Below, one piece after another: positions 42,180-50,122 of a stretch of DNA of 64,000 nucleotides (its first letter is position 1; each line of letters starts with the position of its first letter). This stretch comes from Deltaproteobacteria bacterium (GTDB lineage Bacteria > Desulfobacterota > Desulfarculia > Desulfarculales > Desulfarculaceae), in NCBI GenBank assembly GCA_020444165.1, contig JAHLLK010000015.1, positions 1 through 64,000 of the forward strand, written 5' to 3'. The notes under the pieces were generated by a model. That model worked only from the letters and a program-made list of their open reading frames with translations. It was not told where the DNA came from and made no database searches. The position numbers and the translations under genes were made by a program.

Positions 42180-42735
42180 GGCGGCGCGCCGCCGCTGGCG
42201 TAGCGGGTTGTCGGGCGAGGTCGGGCGAGGTTGGGTCGGGCGAGGTTGGGTTGCAGACCAAACCTTGCGCGCTCCCGAAGGGAGGCCGCATGCTGCCGCT
42301 GCGGGTCGGGGCGGCGTGCCGCCGCTGGCGTAGCGGGTCGGGCGAGGTTGGTTTTCAGACCGGACCTCGCTTGCTCCCGAAGGGAGGCCGTTCTTCAAAA
42401 CCTCCTTTCCGGGGCGGCGTGCCGCCGCTCCCAATGCGGGTCGGGCGAGGTTGGGTTGCAGACCAAACCTTGCGCGCTCCCGACGGGAGGCCGCATGCTG
42501 CCGCTGCGGGTCGGGGCCGCGTGCCGCCGCTGGCGTAGCGGGTCGGGCGAGGTTGGGTTGCAGACCAAACCTTGCGCGCTCCCGACGGGAGGCCGTTCTT
42601 CAAAACCTCTTTTCCGGGGCGGCGTGCCGCCGCTCCCAATGCGTGTCGGGCGAGGTTGGGTTGCAGACCAAACCTTGTGCGCTCCCGAAGGGAGGCCGTT
42701 CTTCAAAACCTCTTTTCCGGGGCCGCGTGCCGGCG
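42180..42735 (+). repeat. Family B GC-rich tandem repeat array 4 (largest)
   Basis: About five units of roughly 110 bases. Each contains CGGGTCGGGCGAGGTTGG, a pairing core (GGTTGGGTTGCAGACCAAACC), GCGCTCCCGAAGGGAGGCC or its CGACGGG variant, and alternates between GCATGCTGCCGCTGCGGG and GTTCTTCAAAACCTC spacers. GGCGGCGTGCCGCCGC and CTCCCGAAGGGAG are self-complementary. The first unit has extra copies of GTCGGGCGAGG. The rest of the gap, 42736-42910, has no other feature. Confidence 0.88.
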
Positions 42736-42910
42736 AGTCGCCCCATACACGACCCGGGCCGCGGGTTGTCCCCGCCCCCACGGGACACCAAATGGGTTTC
42801 GCGTTATCCTAGAAAAGAATTTTGCCAAGACCGAGCGCCTGGCGGGCCCGCCCCGCGGGGCCTTTGCGCAGCCTTCAGCCCGCCCCGGGGCGGGAGACAG
42901 GAAAGCTAAT

Positions 42911-43546
42911 ATGCAGATAATCCAGCTTTTGGTGGGCAACATGGCGGTGTTCGCCTATATCGTGGCCTGCGAAAAAACCGGCCAGGGCCTGGTGATCGAC
43001 CCGGCGGGCAACGAGGACCGCATTTTGGCCGAAGCGGCCAAACGGGGCATCACCCTGGTGAAGATCGTCAACACCCACGGCCACCCGGACCACACCTGCG
43101 GCAACTTCCGCATCAAGGAGGCCACCGGGGCCCAGATCCTGATCCACGAGGAAGACGCGCCCCACATGAACAGCCCCCACGCCCTGCAATTCGCCCAGAT
43201 GCTGGGCTGCAGCCAGATCCCGCCGGCGGACGTGACGGTGAAGGACGGCGAGATCATCGAGGCCGGGGAGGAGGTGCGGCTCCAGGTGATCCACACCCCG
43301 GGGCACAGCCCGGGCTGCATCTGCCTGCACACCCCGGGGCACGTGTTCACCGGCGACACCCTGTTCGTGGGCGGGGTGGGCCGCACCGATTTGCCGGGCG
43401 GCTCCTGGGCCCAGATGGTGTCGGCCATCAAGAACCGCATCCTCGCCCTGCCCGACGACACCGTGATCTGGCCGGGGCACAACTACGGCCCCTCCCCCAA
43501 GTCCACGGTGGCCCAGGAACGCCGGGGCAACCCTTATCTGAATTGA
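42911..43546 (+). CDS. Metallo-beta-lactamase-fold hydrolase (glyoxalase II-like)
   Basis: A 211-residue MBL-fold enzyme. Metal ligands: NTHGHPDHTCG (THxHxDH, residues about 58-64), HTPGHSPGCICL, FTGDTLFVGGVGRTDLPGG and WPGHNYGP, the complete glyoxalase II / YcbL-type set. It starts MQIIQLLVGNMAVFAYIVAC, the normal family opening. YcbL-type proteins hydrolyse thioesters such as lactoylglutathione; persulfide dioxygenases (ETHE1) are close but usually longer. AGGA lies upstream of ATG 42911. Monocistronic. Confidence 0.92.
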   Translation: MQIIQLLVGNMAVFAYIVACEKTGQGLVIDPAGNEDRILAEAAKRGITLVKIVNTHGHPDHTCGNFRIKEATGAQILIHEEDAPHMNSPHALQFAQMLGCSQIPPADVTVKDGEIIEAGEEVRLQVIHTPGHSPGCICLHTPGHVFTGDTLFVGGVGRTDLPGGSWAQMVSAIKNRILALPDDTVIWPGHNYGPSPKSTVAQERRGNPYLN

Positions 43547-43651
43547 GGCCGATGCACGGCCAATACAGATTTATTGTAGTTAAAACAGTGGCATATGTCA
43601 TTTTTCGGCGGTTGATTGTGCGCCGTCGGCCTCCAGCGGGCCACGCATCCA

Positions 43652-43795
43652 CCCCAAGCAAGTTCCACTTGCTTGGGGACCCCGGGGATGGCCCGCCAAA
43701 TCACGAGCCTAAAAGGCGAGTGATTTGCGCTGGTTGGTAAAACCACGCTTTTGCCAACCAGCTTAAGATGCACGGTGCAGGACGCACCGTGCATC
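43652..43795 (+). repeat. Family D multi-hairpin element, copy 5 (most complete)
   Basis: H1 CCCCAAGCAAG / CTTGCTTGGGG (43652-43662 / 43668-43678), loop TTCCA. Then GGGATGGCCCGCC, a remnant of H0. H2 AAATCAC..GCC / GGC..GTGATTT (43698-43726) with a GA/GA internal step. H3 is a 14-bp stem with one G-T pair (43729-43742 / 43749-43762), loop CCACGC. H4 is a perfect 12-bp stem (43767-43778 / 43784-43795), loop AGGAC. It lies between the convergent MBL and VTT genes. Confidence 0.88.
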
Positions 43796-43903
43796 ACCCT
43801 CGCATTAGAGCCGGGCGCGCGTCCCGGCGCCCAGTCCGCAAAAACCAACCGCCGTCCCGGGGACTCCCCGGGGCGGCGGTGCTTTTGGCAGGGAGGCGGC
43901 GGA

Positions 43904-44698
43904 TCAAGGTTCCAAAGGCCCGCGGCGCTTGTCCAGGTGATAGAGCAACTGATAGATCTTTTCCCGCCACACAATGACCGGAATGACAAAGGCCAGGGCC
44001 AGGACCAGGAGGATGGCGAAGGACCAGTAGTTTTCCTGGTAGACCATGGCCCCTTGCAGGCTCAGCAGCAGGGTGCCGGGCAGGCGCCCGATGCCGCAGA
44101 TCAACAGGAAGATGCGCCAGTTCAGGGGGGTGAGGCCCAGGGCCACGCAGAGGTAGTCCTTGGGGAAGCCGGGGATCACGAAAAGGATGAAGGAGGCGAT
44201 GACCCCCTGGCGCTCCATGAGGAAGCCGACCCGGGACAGGGTGTCCGGCGGCACCAGCCGCTCCACCAGGGTCTTGCCGAAGATGCGGGCCAGGAAAAAG
44301 TTGTTCAGGGAGCCCAGGGTGAGCCCGATGGTGGAGTAGATGAGGCCCTGCCACCAGCCGAAGATGTAGCCCCCGGCCGCGCCGGTGAGCTCGCCGGGGA
44401 TGGGCGCGGCCAAAACCTGCAGGAACTGCAAGCTCATGAACACCAAGGGTCCCCAGGCGCCGTAGGACTCCATGCGTTGCCGGAAGGTCTCCCGGTTGCT
44501 GATCACGGCCCAGAAATCGCGGCTCCAAATCCAAAGGGGCGTCCACCAGTACCAGACCGCCACCCCGGCCACCAGCAACAATAGGGCCAGGGCAATGAGG
44601 AGCTTACGGCGGCGGCGGAGCATGTGCTGCCGCTCCTCCGGAGTCTGGGAGGGCGCGGGGGGGGCCGCGGCGGGGCTGGGGGGGGTTGGACGGCTCAC
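43904..44698 (-). CDS. VTT/TVP38-type membrane protein (DedA-like)
   Basis: A 264-residue inner-membrane protein. GTG 44698 overlaps the glycosyltransferase stop (GTGA, 44695-44698). After a Pro-rich cytoplasmic start, TM1 is LLIALALLLLVAGVAVWYW. The VTT domain has PLVFMSLQFLQVLAAPIPGELTGAAGGYIFG (reentrant loop with P-I-P-G-E), GSLNNFFLARIFGK, FILFVIPGFPKDYLC and GRLPGTLLLSLQG, then a last TM. VTT proteins are lipid scramblases or transport helpers; bacterial members matter for envelope homeostasis. It ends the pfk / GT / VTT operon. Confidence 0.85.
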   Translation of the reverse strand: MSRPTPPSPAAAPPAPSQTPEERQHMLRRRRKLLIALALLLLVAGVAVWYWWTPLWIWSRDFWAVISNRETFRQRMESYGAWGPLVFMSLQFLQVLAAPIPGELTGAAGGYIFGWWQGLIYSTIGLTLGSLNNFFLARIFGKTLVERLVPPDTLSRVGFLMERQGVIASFILFVIPGFPKDYLCVALGLTPLNWRIFLLICGIGRLPGTLLLSLQGAMVYQENYWSFAILLVLALAFVIPVIVWREKIYQLLYHLDKRRGPLEP

Positions 44699-45900
44699 GA
44701 CAAGTTGTCGGCCTCCACCGCCTCCAGAAGGCGGCGGCCGGTTTCCCCGGCCAGGAGCCGGGCGGGAGAGGGCAGGGTCTCCTCGGCGGCGTGGTTTTCC
44801 ATAAGCAGTTGCCCCGCCCGGGCCAGCGCGCGGGCAAAGGTCTCCACCGTGGCTTCCTCGTCCGGGCGGGGGTACAACAGGCCGGCCAGGGCGGACTCGG
44901 CCGCGTAGACCGGCAAGAGGCCCCGGGCGTGGCGGAGGTAGAGGCTGGTGAGGGTGAGAAGGCTCCCGGGGGTGAACACCGCGCCTTCGGTGGCCAGCTC
45001 CGCCAAGAGGGTGCGGGCCACTTCCAGGGCCATGCGGCCCAGGCCCTTGTTCAGCTCGCCGGGGATCAGCTCCTGGTGCTTGTGCTCGTGGCGGTCGGCC
45101 AGGTCCACCTGGCAGAGGCGGCCCGGCCCGGCCAGGCGGCGGGCCTCGGCCAACAGCCCCAGCTCCAGGCCCCAGCCGGGCCGCAGACGCATCTCGCCCA
45201 GGGCGGCCAAGTCCCAGGCGCACTCCCCGGCCAGGGGGTAGCGGAAGGCGGCCAACTGGGCCAGGGCGGGCAACGGCCCCAAAAGGTCCTCCAGGGCGGC
45301 CAGGGCCGGCCAGAGGAGCAGGCGGGTCAGCCGGCCGTGGAGCTGGTGGGTGTAGCGGGCATAGTAGCCCTTGGCCAGCACGAAGCCCGTGGCCGGGTTC
45401 AGGACCGGGTGGACCAGGCGGCCCAACAGGAGGCGGTCGTAATCGGCCACGTCACCGTCATGCAGAGCCACCACCCGGGTGCGGCCCCGGGCGGCCAGCA
45501 CGGCCAGGGCCAGCCACACGGCGCGGCCCTTGCCCTCCTGGCCGGCGGGCCAGCCGCGGCCGGCCAGCTCGGACAAAAGGGGCTTCACCCGCCGGGATTC
45601 GCTGTTGATCACCAGGGTTTCCTGGGGCAGGGAGGCGGTGAGGGCCTTGAGGGCCGTCAGTTCCTTCTTGCCGGCCCGGCCCAGGGAGAAGACGATCTCG
45701 CCCAGATAGGCCGCGCCGGCCAAGTCTTCCAGCATGGCGGCCAGGGCCGGCTCCCCCAGTTCGGCGGGCAACAGGGGCAGCACCAGGGCCAGGGGCCGCG
45801 TGGCGGCGAACTGCACCAGCTCACTCTCCAGGCGGGGCCGGTCCGGGGCGCCCAGGCCGTGCAGGGTGGCCAGGCGGGGATGCTGTTGGAAGTCGGCCAC
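44695..45900 (-). CDS. GT81-like glycosyltransferase (glucosyl-3-phosphoglycerate synthase-like)
   Basis: A 401-residue GT-A fold enzyme. GTG 45900, eight bases after the PFK stop, gives MADFQQHPRLATLHGLG. The donor-binding DxD-like motif is VALHDGDVADYD. Later segments FVLAKGYYARYTHQLHGRLTRLL, RYPLAGECAWDL, GWGLELGLLAE and QVDLADRHEHKHQEL are typical of GT81 relatives such as GpgS/MgS-type enzymes that make glucosyl- or mannosyl-glycerate solutes. Co-location with a phosphofructokinase fits a link to 3-carbon/hexose phosphates. The exact sugar and acceptor cannot be read. No phosphatase for a two-step pathway is next to it. Confidence 0.75.
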   Translation of the reverse strand: MADFQQHPRLATLHGLGAPDRPRLESELVQFAATRPLALVLPLLPAELGEPALAAMLEDLAGAAYLGEIVFSLGRAGKKELTALKALTASLPQETLVINSESRRVKPLLSELAGRGWPAGQEGKGRAVWLALAVLAARGRTRVVALHDGDVADYDRLLLGRLVHPVLNPATGFVLAKGYYARYTHQLHGRLTRLLLWPALAALEDLLGPLPALAQLAAFRYPLAGECAWDLAALGEMRLRPGWGLELGLLAEARRLAGPGRLCQVDLADRHEHKHQELIPGELNKGLGRMALEVARTLLAELATEGAVFTPGSLLTLTSLYLRHARGLLPVYAAESALAGLLYPRPDEEATVETFARALARAGQLLMENHAAEETLPSPARLLAGETGRRLLEAVEADNLS

Positions 45901-45907
45901 CTCTTGG

Positions 45908-47239
45908 CTACACCTCGTTGACCAGAGGGGCCTGGCCGGTGGCTTCGCGCACGCTGCGCCACAGGCTGCCCTTGGGGTCCACATAGCTTTTACGGTTGAT
46001 GGCCATGGCGATGGGTACGTGCACGAAGAAGTTGTTCCATTTGGAGATCATGAGCCCGGTGCGCCCGGAGATGCCGGCGTGCACCGCGTAGTGGCCCAGG
46101 AACCCGGTGTAGATGCGGTCGCCGCAGTTGGCCGCCACGGAGCGGATGAGGTAGGAGGGGTCGATGTACTTGAGGTTGACCTCGCGGCCCTTCTCCTTGA
46201 AGTGGGTGTTGATGCGGTTCTTCAACAGCACGCCGATGTCGCCCAGGCGGAGGTTGCCGCTGGCGTCGCGGCCCAGTTCGGTGTCGCTGAAGAACTTCTG
46301 GCCCGCGCCCTCGGCCACCACGATGACCGCGTGGCCCCGGCCTCCCAGGCGGTGCTCCAATTGCTGCAACAGGCCGTTGGGGCCTTCCAGGTCGAAGTCC
46401 ACCTCGGGGATGAGGCAGAAATTCACGTCGGAGAGCCCCAGGGTGGCGTTGGCGGCCACGAAACCGCTGTTGCGGCCCATGAGCTTGACCAGGCCGATCC
46501 CGCCGGGGGAGCCCAGGGCCTCGTTGTGGGCGCCCTCGATGGCCTTGGTGGCGGCCTCCACCGCGGTCTGGAAGCCGAAGGTCATCTCCACGAAGCTGAT
46601 GTCGTTGTCAATGGTCTTGGGGATGGCCACTACGGCGACCTTGAGGTTGCGGGCCGTGATCTCCTGGTAGATCGCCTGGGCGGCCCTGAGCGTGCCGTCG
46701 CCGCCGATCATGAACAGCATGCTGATGTTGAGGCGCTCCAGGGCGTCCACCACGTCCTCGATGGGCTGGGGCCCCCGGCTCATGCCCAGGAAGCTGCCTC
46801 CCCGGCCGTGCACGTCGCGCACCGTGTCCGGGGTCAGCTCTATCAGCTCGTGGCCGAAATCGGGGATGAAGCCTTGCAGGCCGTAACGCACGCCCACGAT
46901 GTTCTTGACCCCGTAGATCCAGTAGAGCTGGAGCACGATGGAGCGGGTCAGGTGGTTGATGCCGGGGCACATGCCGCCGCAGGTGACCACCGCCGCCTTG
47001 AGCTTGGTGGGGTCGAAGTAGACGCGTTCCCGCGGTCCGGCCCGTTCGAAGCTGGGCACCGGCCCGTCTACGTGGTTGCGGGTGGTGGGGTCCAGGAGGA
47101 CGCGTTCCTCGTCCCCCACGAATTTGAAGCCCTCCTGGGGATGGCTGGCCCGCTCCATGAGGGTGCTTTTCAGCTTGGCTGGGCCCAAGGTATCGATTTG
47201 GGTGTCTTCCAACTTCACGTGGGACATCTCCGCGCGCAC
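45908..47239 (-). CDS. pfkA: ATP-dependent-type 6-phosphofructokinase (long form)
   Basis: A 443-residue PFK. GTG 47239 has GGAAGG five bases upstream; ATG 47227 lacks a usable site. An N-terminal extension of about 90 residues precedes AAVVTCGGMCPGINHLTRS. GGDGTLRAAQAI has Gly where PPi enzymes have Asp, indicating ATP use; PKTIDND has Lys where E. coli PfkA has Gly. This G/K combination is that of the trypanosome/plant-like ATP-PFK group. It converts fructose 6-phosphate to fructose 1,6-bisphosphate. It is first in the pfk / GT81-like / VTT operon, divergent from the Kdo8N operon. Confidence 0.92.
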   Translation of the reverse strand: MRAEMSHVKLEDTQIDTLGPAKLKSTLMERASHPQEGFKFVGDEERVLLDPTTRNHVDGPVPSFERAGPRERVYFDPTKLKAAVVTCGGMCPGINHLTRSIVLQLYWIYGVKNIVGVRYGLQGFIPDFGHELIELTPDTVRDVHGRGGSFLGMSRGPQPIEDVVDALERLNISMLFMIGGDGTLRAAQAIYQEITARNLKVAVVAIPKTIDNDISFVEMTFGFQTAVEAATKAIEGAHNEALGSPGGIGLVKLMGRNSGFVAANATLGLSDVNFCLIPEVDFDLEGPNGLLQQLEHRLGGRGHAVIVVAEGAGQKFFSDTELGRDASGNLRLGDIGVLLKNRINTHFKEKGREVNLKYIDPSYLIRSVAANCGDRIYTGFLGHYAVHAGISGRTGLMISKWNNFFVHVPIAMAINRKSYVDPKGSLWRSVREATGQAPLVNEV

Positions 47240-47548
47240 GTTAGCCTTCCTTTTCTTTAGGGCCAAGCTAGCATCCCTCCCGGCGGGATTCAACAAGTCA
47301 AGTCCCTGATTTTAATTTGAATCACAAATGTAACCAGGAGCCTGGGCCACCGGGGCCGGCACGGGCCGCCCAGAGGCGATTTTTTTCTTATAGCAAAAAC
47401 TCGGCCCGCTGTCCCGGGGGCTTTCACGAGTTTGGCTTATAATAGCCTTTGGCGGGGCGGCCGGCGGGCTCTTACGGAGCAGCCGCGGGCGGAGGCCAAG
47501 GGGATTTCGCCGGCGGGGTTGCCGTATCCGTGGGGTGGGGCTGCGGTA
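47240..47548. other. Divergent intergenic region (PFK / Kdo8N operon)
   Basis: No gene. An AT-rich patch (TTTTAATTTGAATCACAAATG, about 47308-47328) probably holds the minus-strand pfk promoter. The rest is GC-rich with G-runs. No family repeat is present. Confidence 0.4.
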
Positions 47549-47576
47549 TTTACATTGGGGGATACTGTGTTAGGAT
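47549..47576 (+). promoter_or_regulatory. Candidate promoter of the Kdo8N operon
   Basis: TTTACA (47549-47554), 16 bases, TAGGAT (47571-47576): 5/6 and 4/6 matches to the vegetative -35/-10. It would leave a leader of roughly 115 bases before ATG 47699. Confidence 0.4.
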
Positions 47577-47698
47577 CGCTTTTGACGTGACACGGGGGGG
47601 ATGGGATTGACTCCCGGCAGGGAGCGGCCCGAGAACGCAGCGAAGGGGAAACCAGGCTCCCGCGCGGGGGCCATGAAATTTAGGAAAAGGCTAGGGCA

Positions 47699-48862
47699 AT
47701 GAATTACGAATTCGCGCATGAGGGGATCCGGCGCACGGTTTTCGGAGCGGGCGCGGCGGCCAAGTTGGGCGAGGAAGTGAAGCTTCTGGGGGCGGAGCGG
47801 GTCCTGGTGGTGATCGACCCCCAGGTGCAGGAACTGGGCGCGGCGGACGCGGCTCTGGCCAGCCTGGAGCAGGCGGGGCTGGAGGTGTTCTCCTACGGCC
47901 AGGTGACCCGGGAGCCGGAGCCCACCGAGGCGGACGCGGCGGCGGAGCTGGGCCGGGGCGGCGAGGTGCAGGCCGTGGTGGGCATCGGCGGCGGCAGCGC
48001 CATGGACCTGGCCAAGGCCGCGGGGGTGTTGATCACCAACGAGGGCCAGGCCACGGACTACGTGGGGCTGGAGCTGGTGAAGAACCCGGGCAAGCCGGTG
48101 ATCTGCGTGCCCACCACGGCGGGCACGGGCAGCGAGGTCACCTTCACGGCCGTGTTCACCCGGCGGGCGGACCAGTTCAAGGGCGGCATCAACGGCCGGT
48201 ATTTGTACCCCCACACGGCGATCCTGGACCCCTTGCTGACCGTGACCTGCCCGGCCTACATCTCGGCCATCGTGGGCCTGGACGCCCTGACCCACGCCAT
48301 GGAGGCCTACACCAGCCTGGCGGCCACGCCCTTGAGCGACATGAACGCCTTGCAGGCCATCGGGCTGATCGGGGGTTCCCTGCGGCAGGCGGTGGCCAAC
48401 GGCAACAACCTGGAGGCCCGGCGGGACATGCTCTTGGGCGCCTACCTGGCCGGCCTGGCCCTGGCCCAGGCGGGCGTGGGCGCGGTGCACGCCATGGCCT
48501 ATCCCCTGGGGGCGTTCTTTGACATCCCCCACGGCGAGGCCAACGCGACCCTGTTGCCGTTCGTGCTGGAGCACAACCACCTGGCCGCGCCGGAGCGTTT
48601 CGCGGACATGGCCGAGGCCTTTGGCGAGGTGCCCGCGGGTCTGACCACCTGGGAGATGGGCGATTTCGTGGTGGACGAGGTGTACAAGCTGAACCGGCAC
48701 TTGGGCATCCCCTCCAGCCTGTCCGAGCTGGGGGTGCCCCGCTCGGAGGTGGAGCGCCTGGCGGAGAAGGCCATGACCGTGGCCCGGCCCATCGCCAACA
48801 ACCCCCGCCAGGTAACGGCCAAGGACCTGGAAGGCATCTACCAGAAGGCTTTCGGAGTATAG
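47699..48862 (+). CDS. kdnB: KdnB-like Kdo 8-alcohol dehydrogenase
   Basis: A 387-residue iron-containing-type alcohol dehydrogenase. NAD-binding GIGGGSAMDLAKA lies at residues 95-107; VPTTAGTGSEVT follows; metal ligands are D195, H199 (DALTHAMEAY), H264 and H278 (HAMAYPLGAFFDIPHG). On its own it could be any type III dehydrogenase. Its operon with a DegT aminotransferase and KdsB reproduces the Shewanella kdnB-kdnA-kdsB set, in which KdnB oxidises the C8 hydroxyl of Kdo to an aldehyde for amination. ATG 47699 has AGGGCA next to it. Cytoplasmic. Confidence 0.82.
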   Translation: MNYEFAHEGIRRTVFGAGAAAKLGEEVKLLGAERVLVVIDPQVQELGAADAALASLEQAGLEVFSYGQVTREPEPTEADAAAELGRGGEVQAVVGIGGGSAMDLAKAAGVLITNEGQATDYVGLELVKNPGKPVICVPTTAGTGSEVTFTAVFTRRADQFKGGINGRYLYPHTAILDPLLTVTCPAYISAIVGLDALTHAMEAYTSLAATPLSDMNALQAIGLIGGSLRQAVANGNNLEARRDMLLGAYLAGLALAQAGVGAVHAMAYPLGAFFDIPHGEANATLLPFVLEHNHLAAPERFADMAEAFGEVPAGLTTWEMGDFVVDEVYKLNRHLGIPSSLSELGVPRSEVERLAEKAMTVARPIANNPRQVTAKDLEGIYQKAFGV

Positions 48863-48940
48863 CGGGAGCTGCCGGACGGCTTCTGGTTTCGGTTGGCAGA
48901 AAAATACCGTGGGTTTTCCACGACAAGCTGGGAGAGTGAC

Positions 48941-50119
48941 ATGCCCGGTTACGAATGGTTGGGCGACGAGGAGAAAAGCTCGGTGCTGGACGTGATGGAG
49001 CGGGGGGTCCTGTTCCGCTACGAGATGGCCGACCTCCGGCAAGGCGCCTGGCGGGTCAAGGAGTTCGAGGAGGCGTTCGCGGCCTTCACCGGGGCCAGCC
49101 ACGCCCTGGCGGTGACCAGCGGCACGGCGGCCTTGAAGGTGGCGTTGGCCGCTTTGGGGGTGGGCTACGGCGACGAGGTCATCACCCAGGGCTTCACCTT
49201 CGTGGCCACCTGGGAAGCGATTCTGGACCTGGGGGCGGTGCCGGTGTTCACCGAGGTGGACGAGACCCTGTGCATGGACCCCGCGGATCTGGAGGCCCGC
49301 ATCACCCCCAAGACCAAGGCCATCATCCCGGTGCACATGATGGGGGCCCAGGCCCGCATCGAGGAGATCATGGCCATAGCCCGGGCCCACAAGCTTCCGG
49401 TGTTGGAAGACACGGCCCAGTCGGCAGGCGGCTTCTACAAGGGCCGCCATCTGGGCACCTTCGGCGCGGCCGGGACCTTCAGCTTCGACGCGGTGAAGAC
49501 CCTGACCACCGGCGAGGGCGGCATGATGATCACCTCGGACGCCGGGCTCTATACCAGCGCCAGCGAGTACCACGACCACGGCCACGACCATCGGCCGGTG
49601 GGCCGGGGCAACGAGGGCCGGCGGTTCATGGGCTTCAACTACCGCATGATGGAGCTGCAAGGCGCCCTGGGCCTGGCCCAGTTGGCCAAGCTGCCCCGCA
49701 TGGTGGCCACCCAGCGCTCCAACAAGCTGGCCCTGAAGGAGGCGGTGAGCCGCGTCCCCGGGGTGAGCTTCCGGGTCCTGCCCGACGAGGCCGGCGACTC
49801 GGCCACCTTCCTGACCTGGTTCATGGACAGCGCCGACGCGGCCGCCCGGCTGGCCAAGGCCCTGGGGGAAGAAGGCGCGGGGCCGGTGGCCTGGGGACCC
49901 AACACCTGGCACAGCTACCACAATTGGGAGCACCTGCACGCGAACGCCCTGCTGTCGCCCCAGGCGCCGGAGAACCGGCGGGAATATGCGCCGGACGCCC
50001 TGCCCCGCACCAAGGAACTCTTGATGCGCACCCTGTCCTACCAGATCATGCTGGGCTGGGACGACCACAAGCTGCAAACCTTGACCCAGGCCATCAACCG
50101 GGCCGGGTCGCGGTTCTAG
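48941..50119 (+). CDS. kdnA: KdnA-like PLP aminotransferase (Kdo8N formation)
   Basis: A 392-residue DegT/DnrJ/EryC1 aminotransferase. ATG 48941 has GGGAG seven bases upstream and gives MPGYEWLGDEEKSSVLDVMERG. TSGTAALKVAL is the phosphate-binding loop, VLEDTAQSAGG holds the cofactor Asp, and FSFDAVKTLTTGEGG carries the PLP lysine (K186). YRMMELQGALG is the usual substrate segment. In the three-gene context it should transfer an amino group to 8-oxo-Kdo, giving 8-amino-3,8-dideoxy-manno-octulosonic acid (Kdo8N). Its stop is 3 bases before kdsB. Other DegT roles (nucleotide-sugar amination) are possible but less fitting. Confidence 0.85.
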   Translation: MPGYEWLGDEEKSSVLDVMERGVLFRYEMADLRQGAWRVKEFEEAFAAFTGASHALAVTSGTAALKVALAALGVGYGDEVITQGFTFVATWEAILDLGAVPVFTEVDETLCMDPADLEARITPKTKAIIPVHMMGAQARIEEIMAIARAHKLPVLEDTAQSAGGFYKGRHLGTFGAAGTFSFDAVKTLTTGEGGMMITSDAGLYTSASEYHDHGHDHRPVGRGNEGRRFMGFNYRMMELQGALGLAQLAKLPRMVATQRSNKLALKEAVSRVPGVSFRVLPDEAGDSATFLTWFMDSADAAARLAKALGEEGAGPVAWGPNTWHSYHNWEHLHANALLSPQAPENRREYAPDALPRTKELLMRTLSYQIMLGWDDHKLQTLTQAINRAGSRF

Positions 50120-50122
50120 GCC

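Noticed and set aside
42180..42735. CRISPR array
   Set aside because: Units are about 110 bases and GC-rich, spacers are themselves repeated, and there are no cas genes.
42231..42909. Short proteins rich in RREAxx and MRVGR repeats
   Set aside because: Translations of the family B array; the peptide repetition comes from DNA repetition.
47699..48862. Ordinary iron-type alcohol or glycerol dehydrogenase
   Set aside because: Possible by family alone, but direct linkage to a DegT aminotransferase and KdsB favours KdnB.
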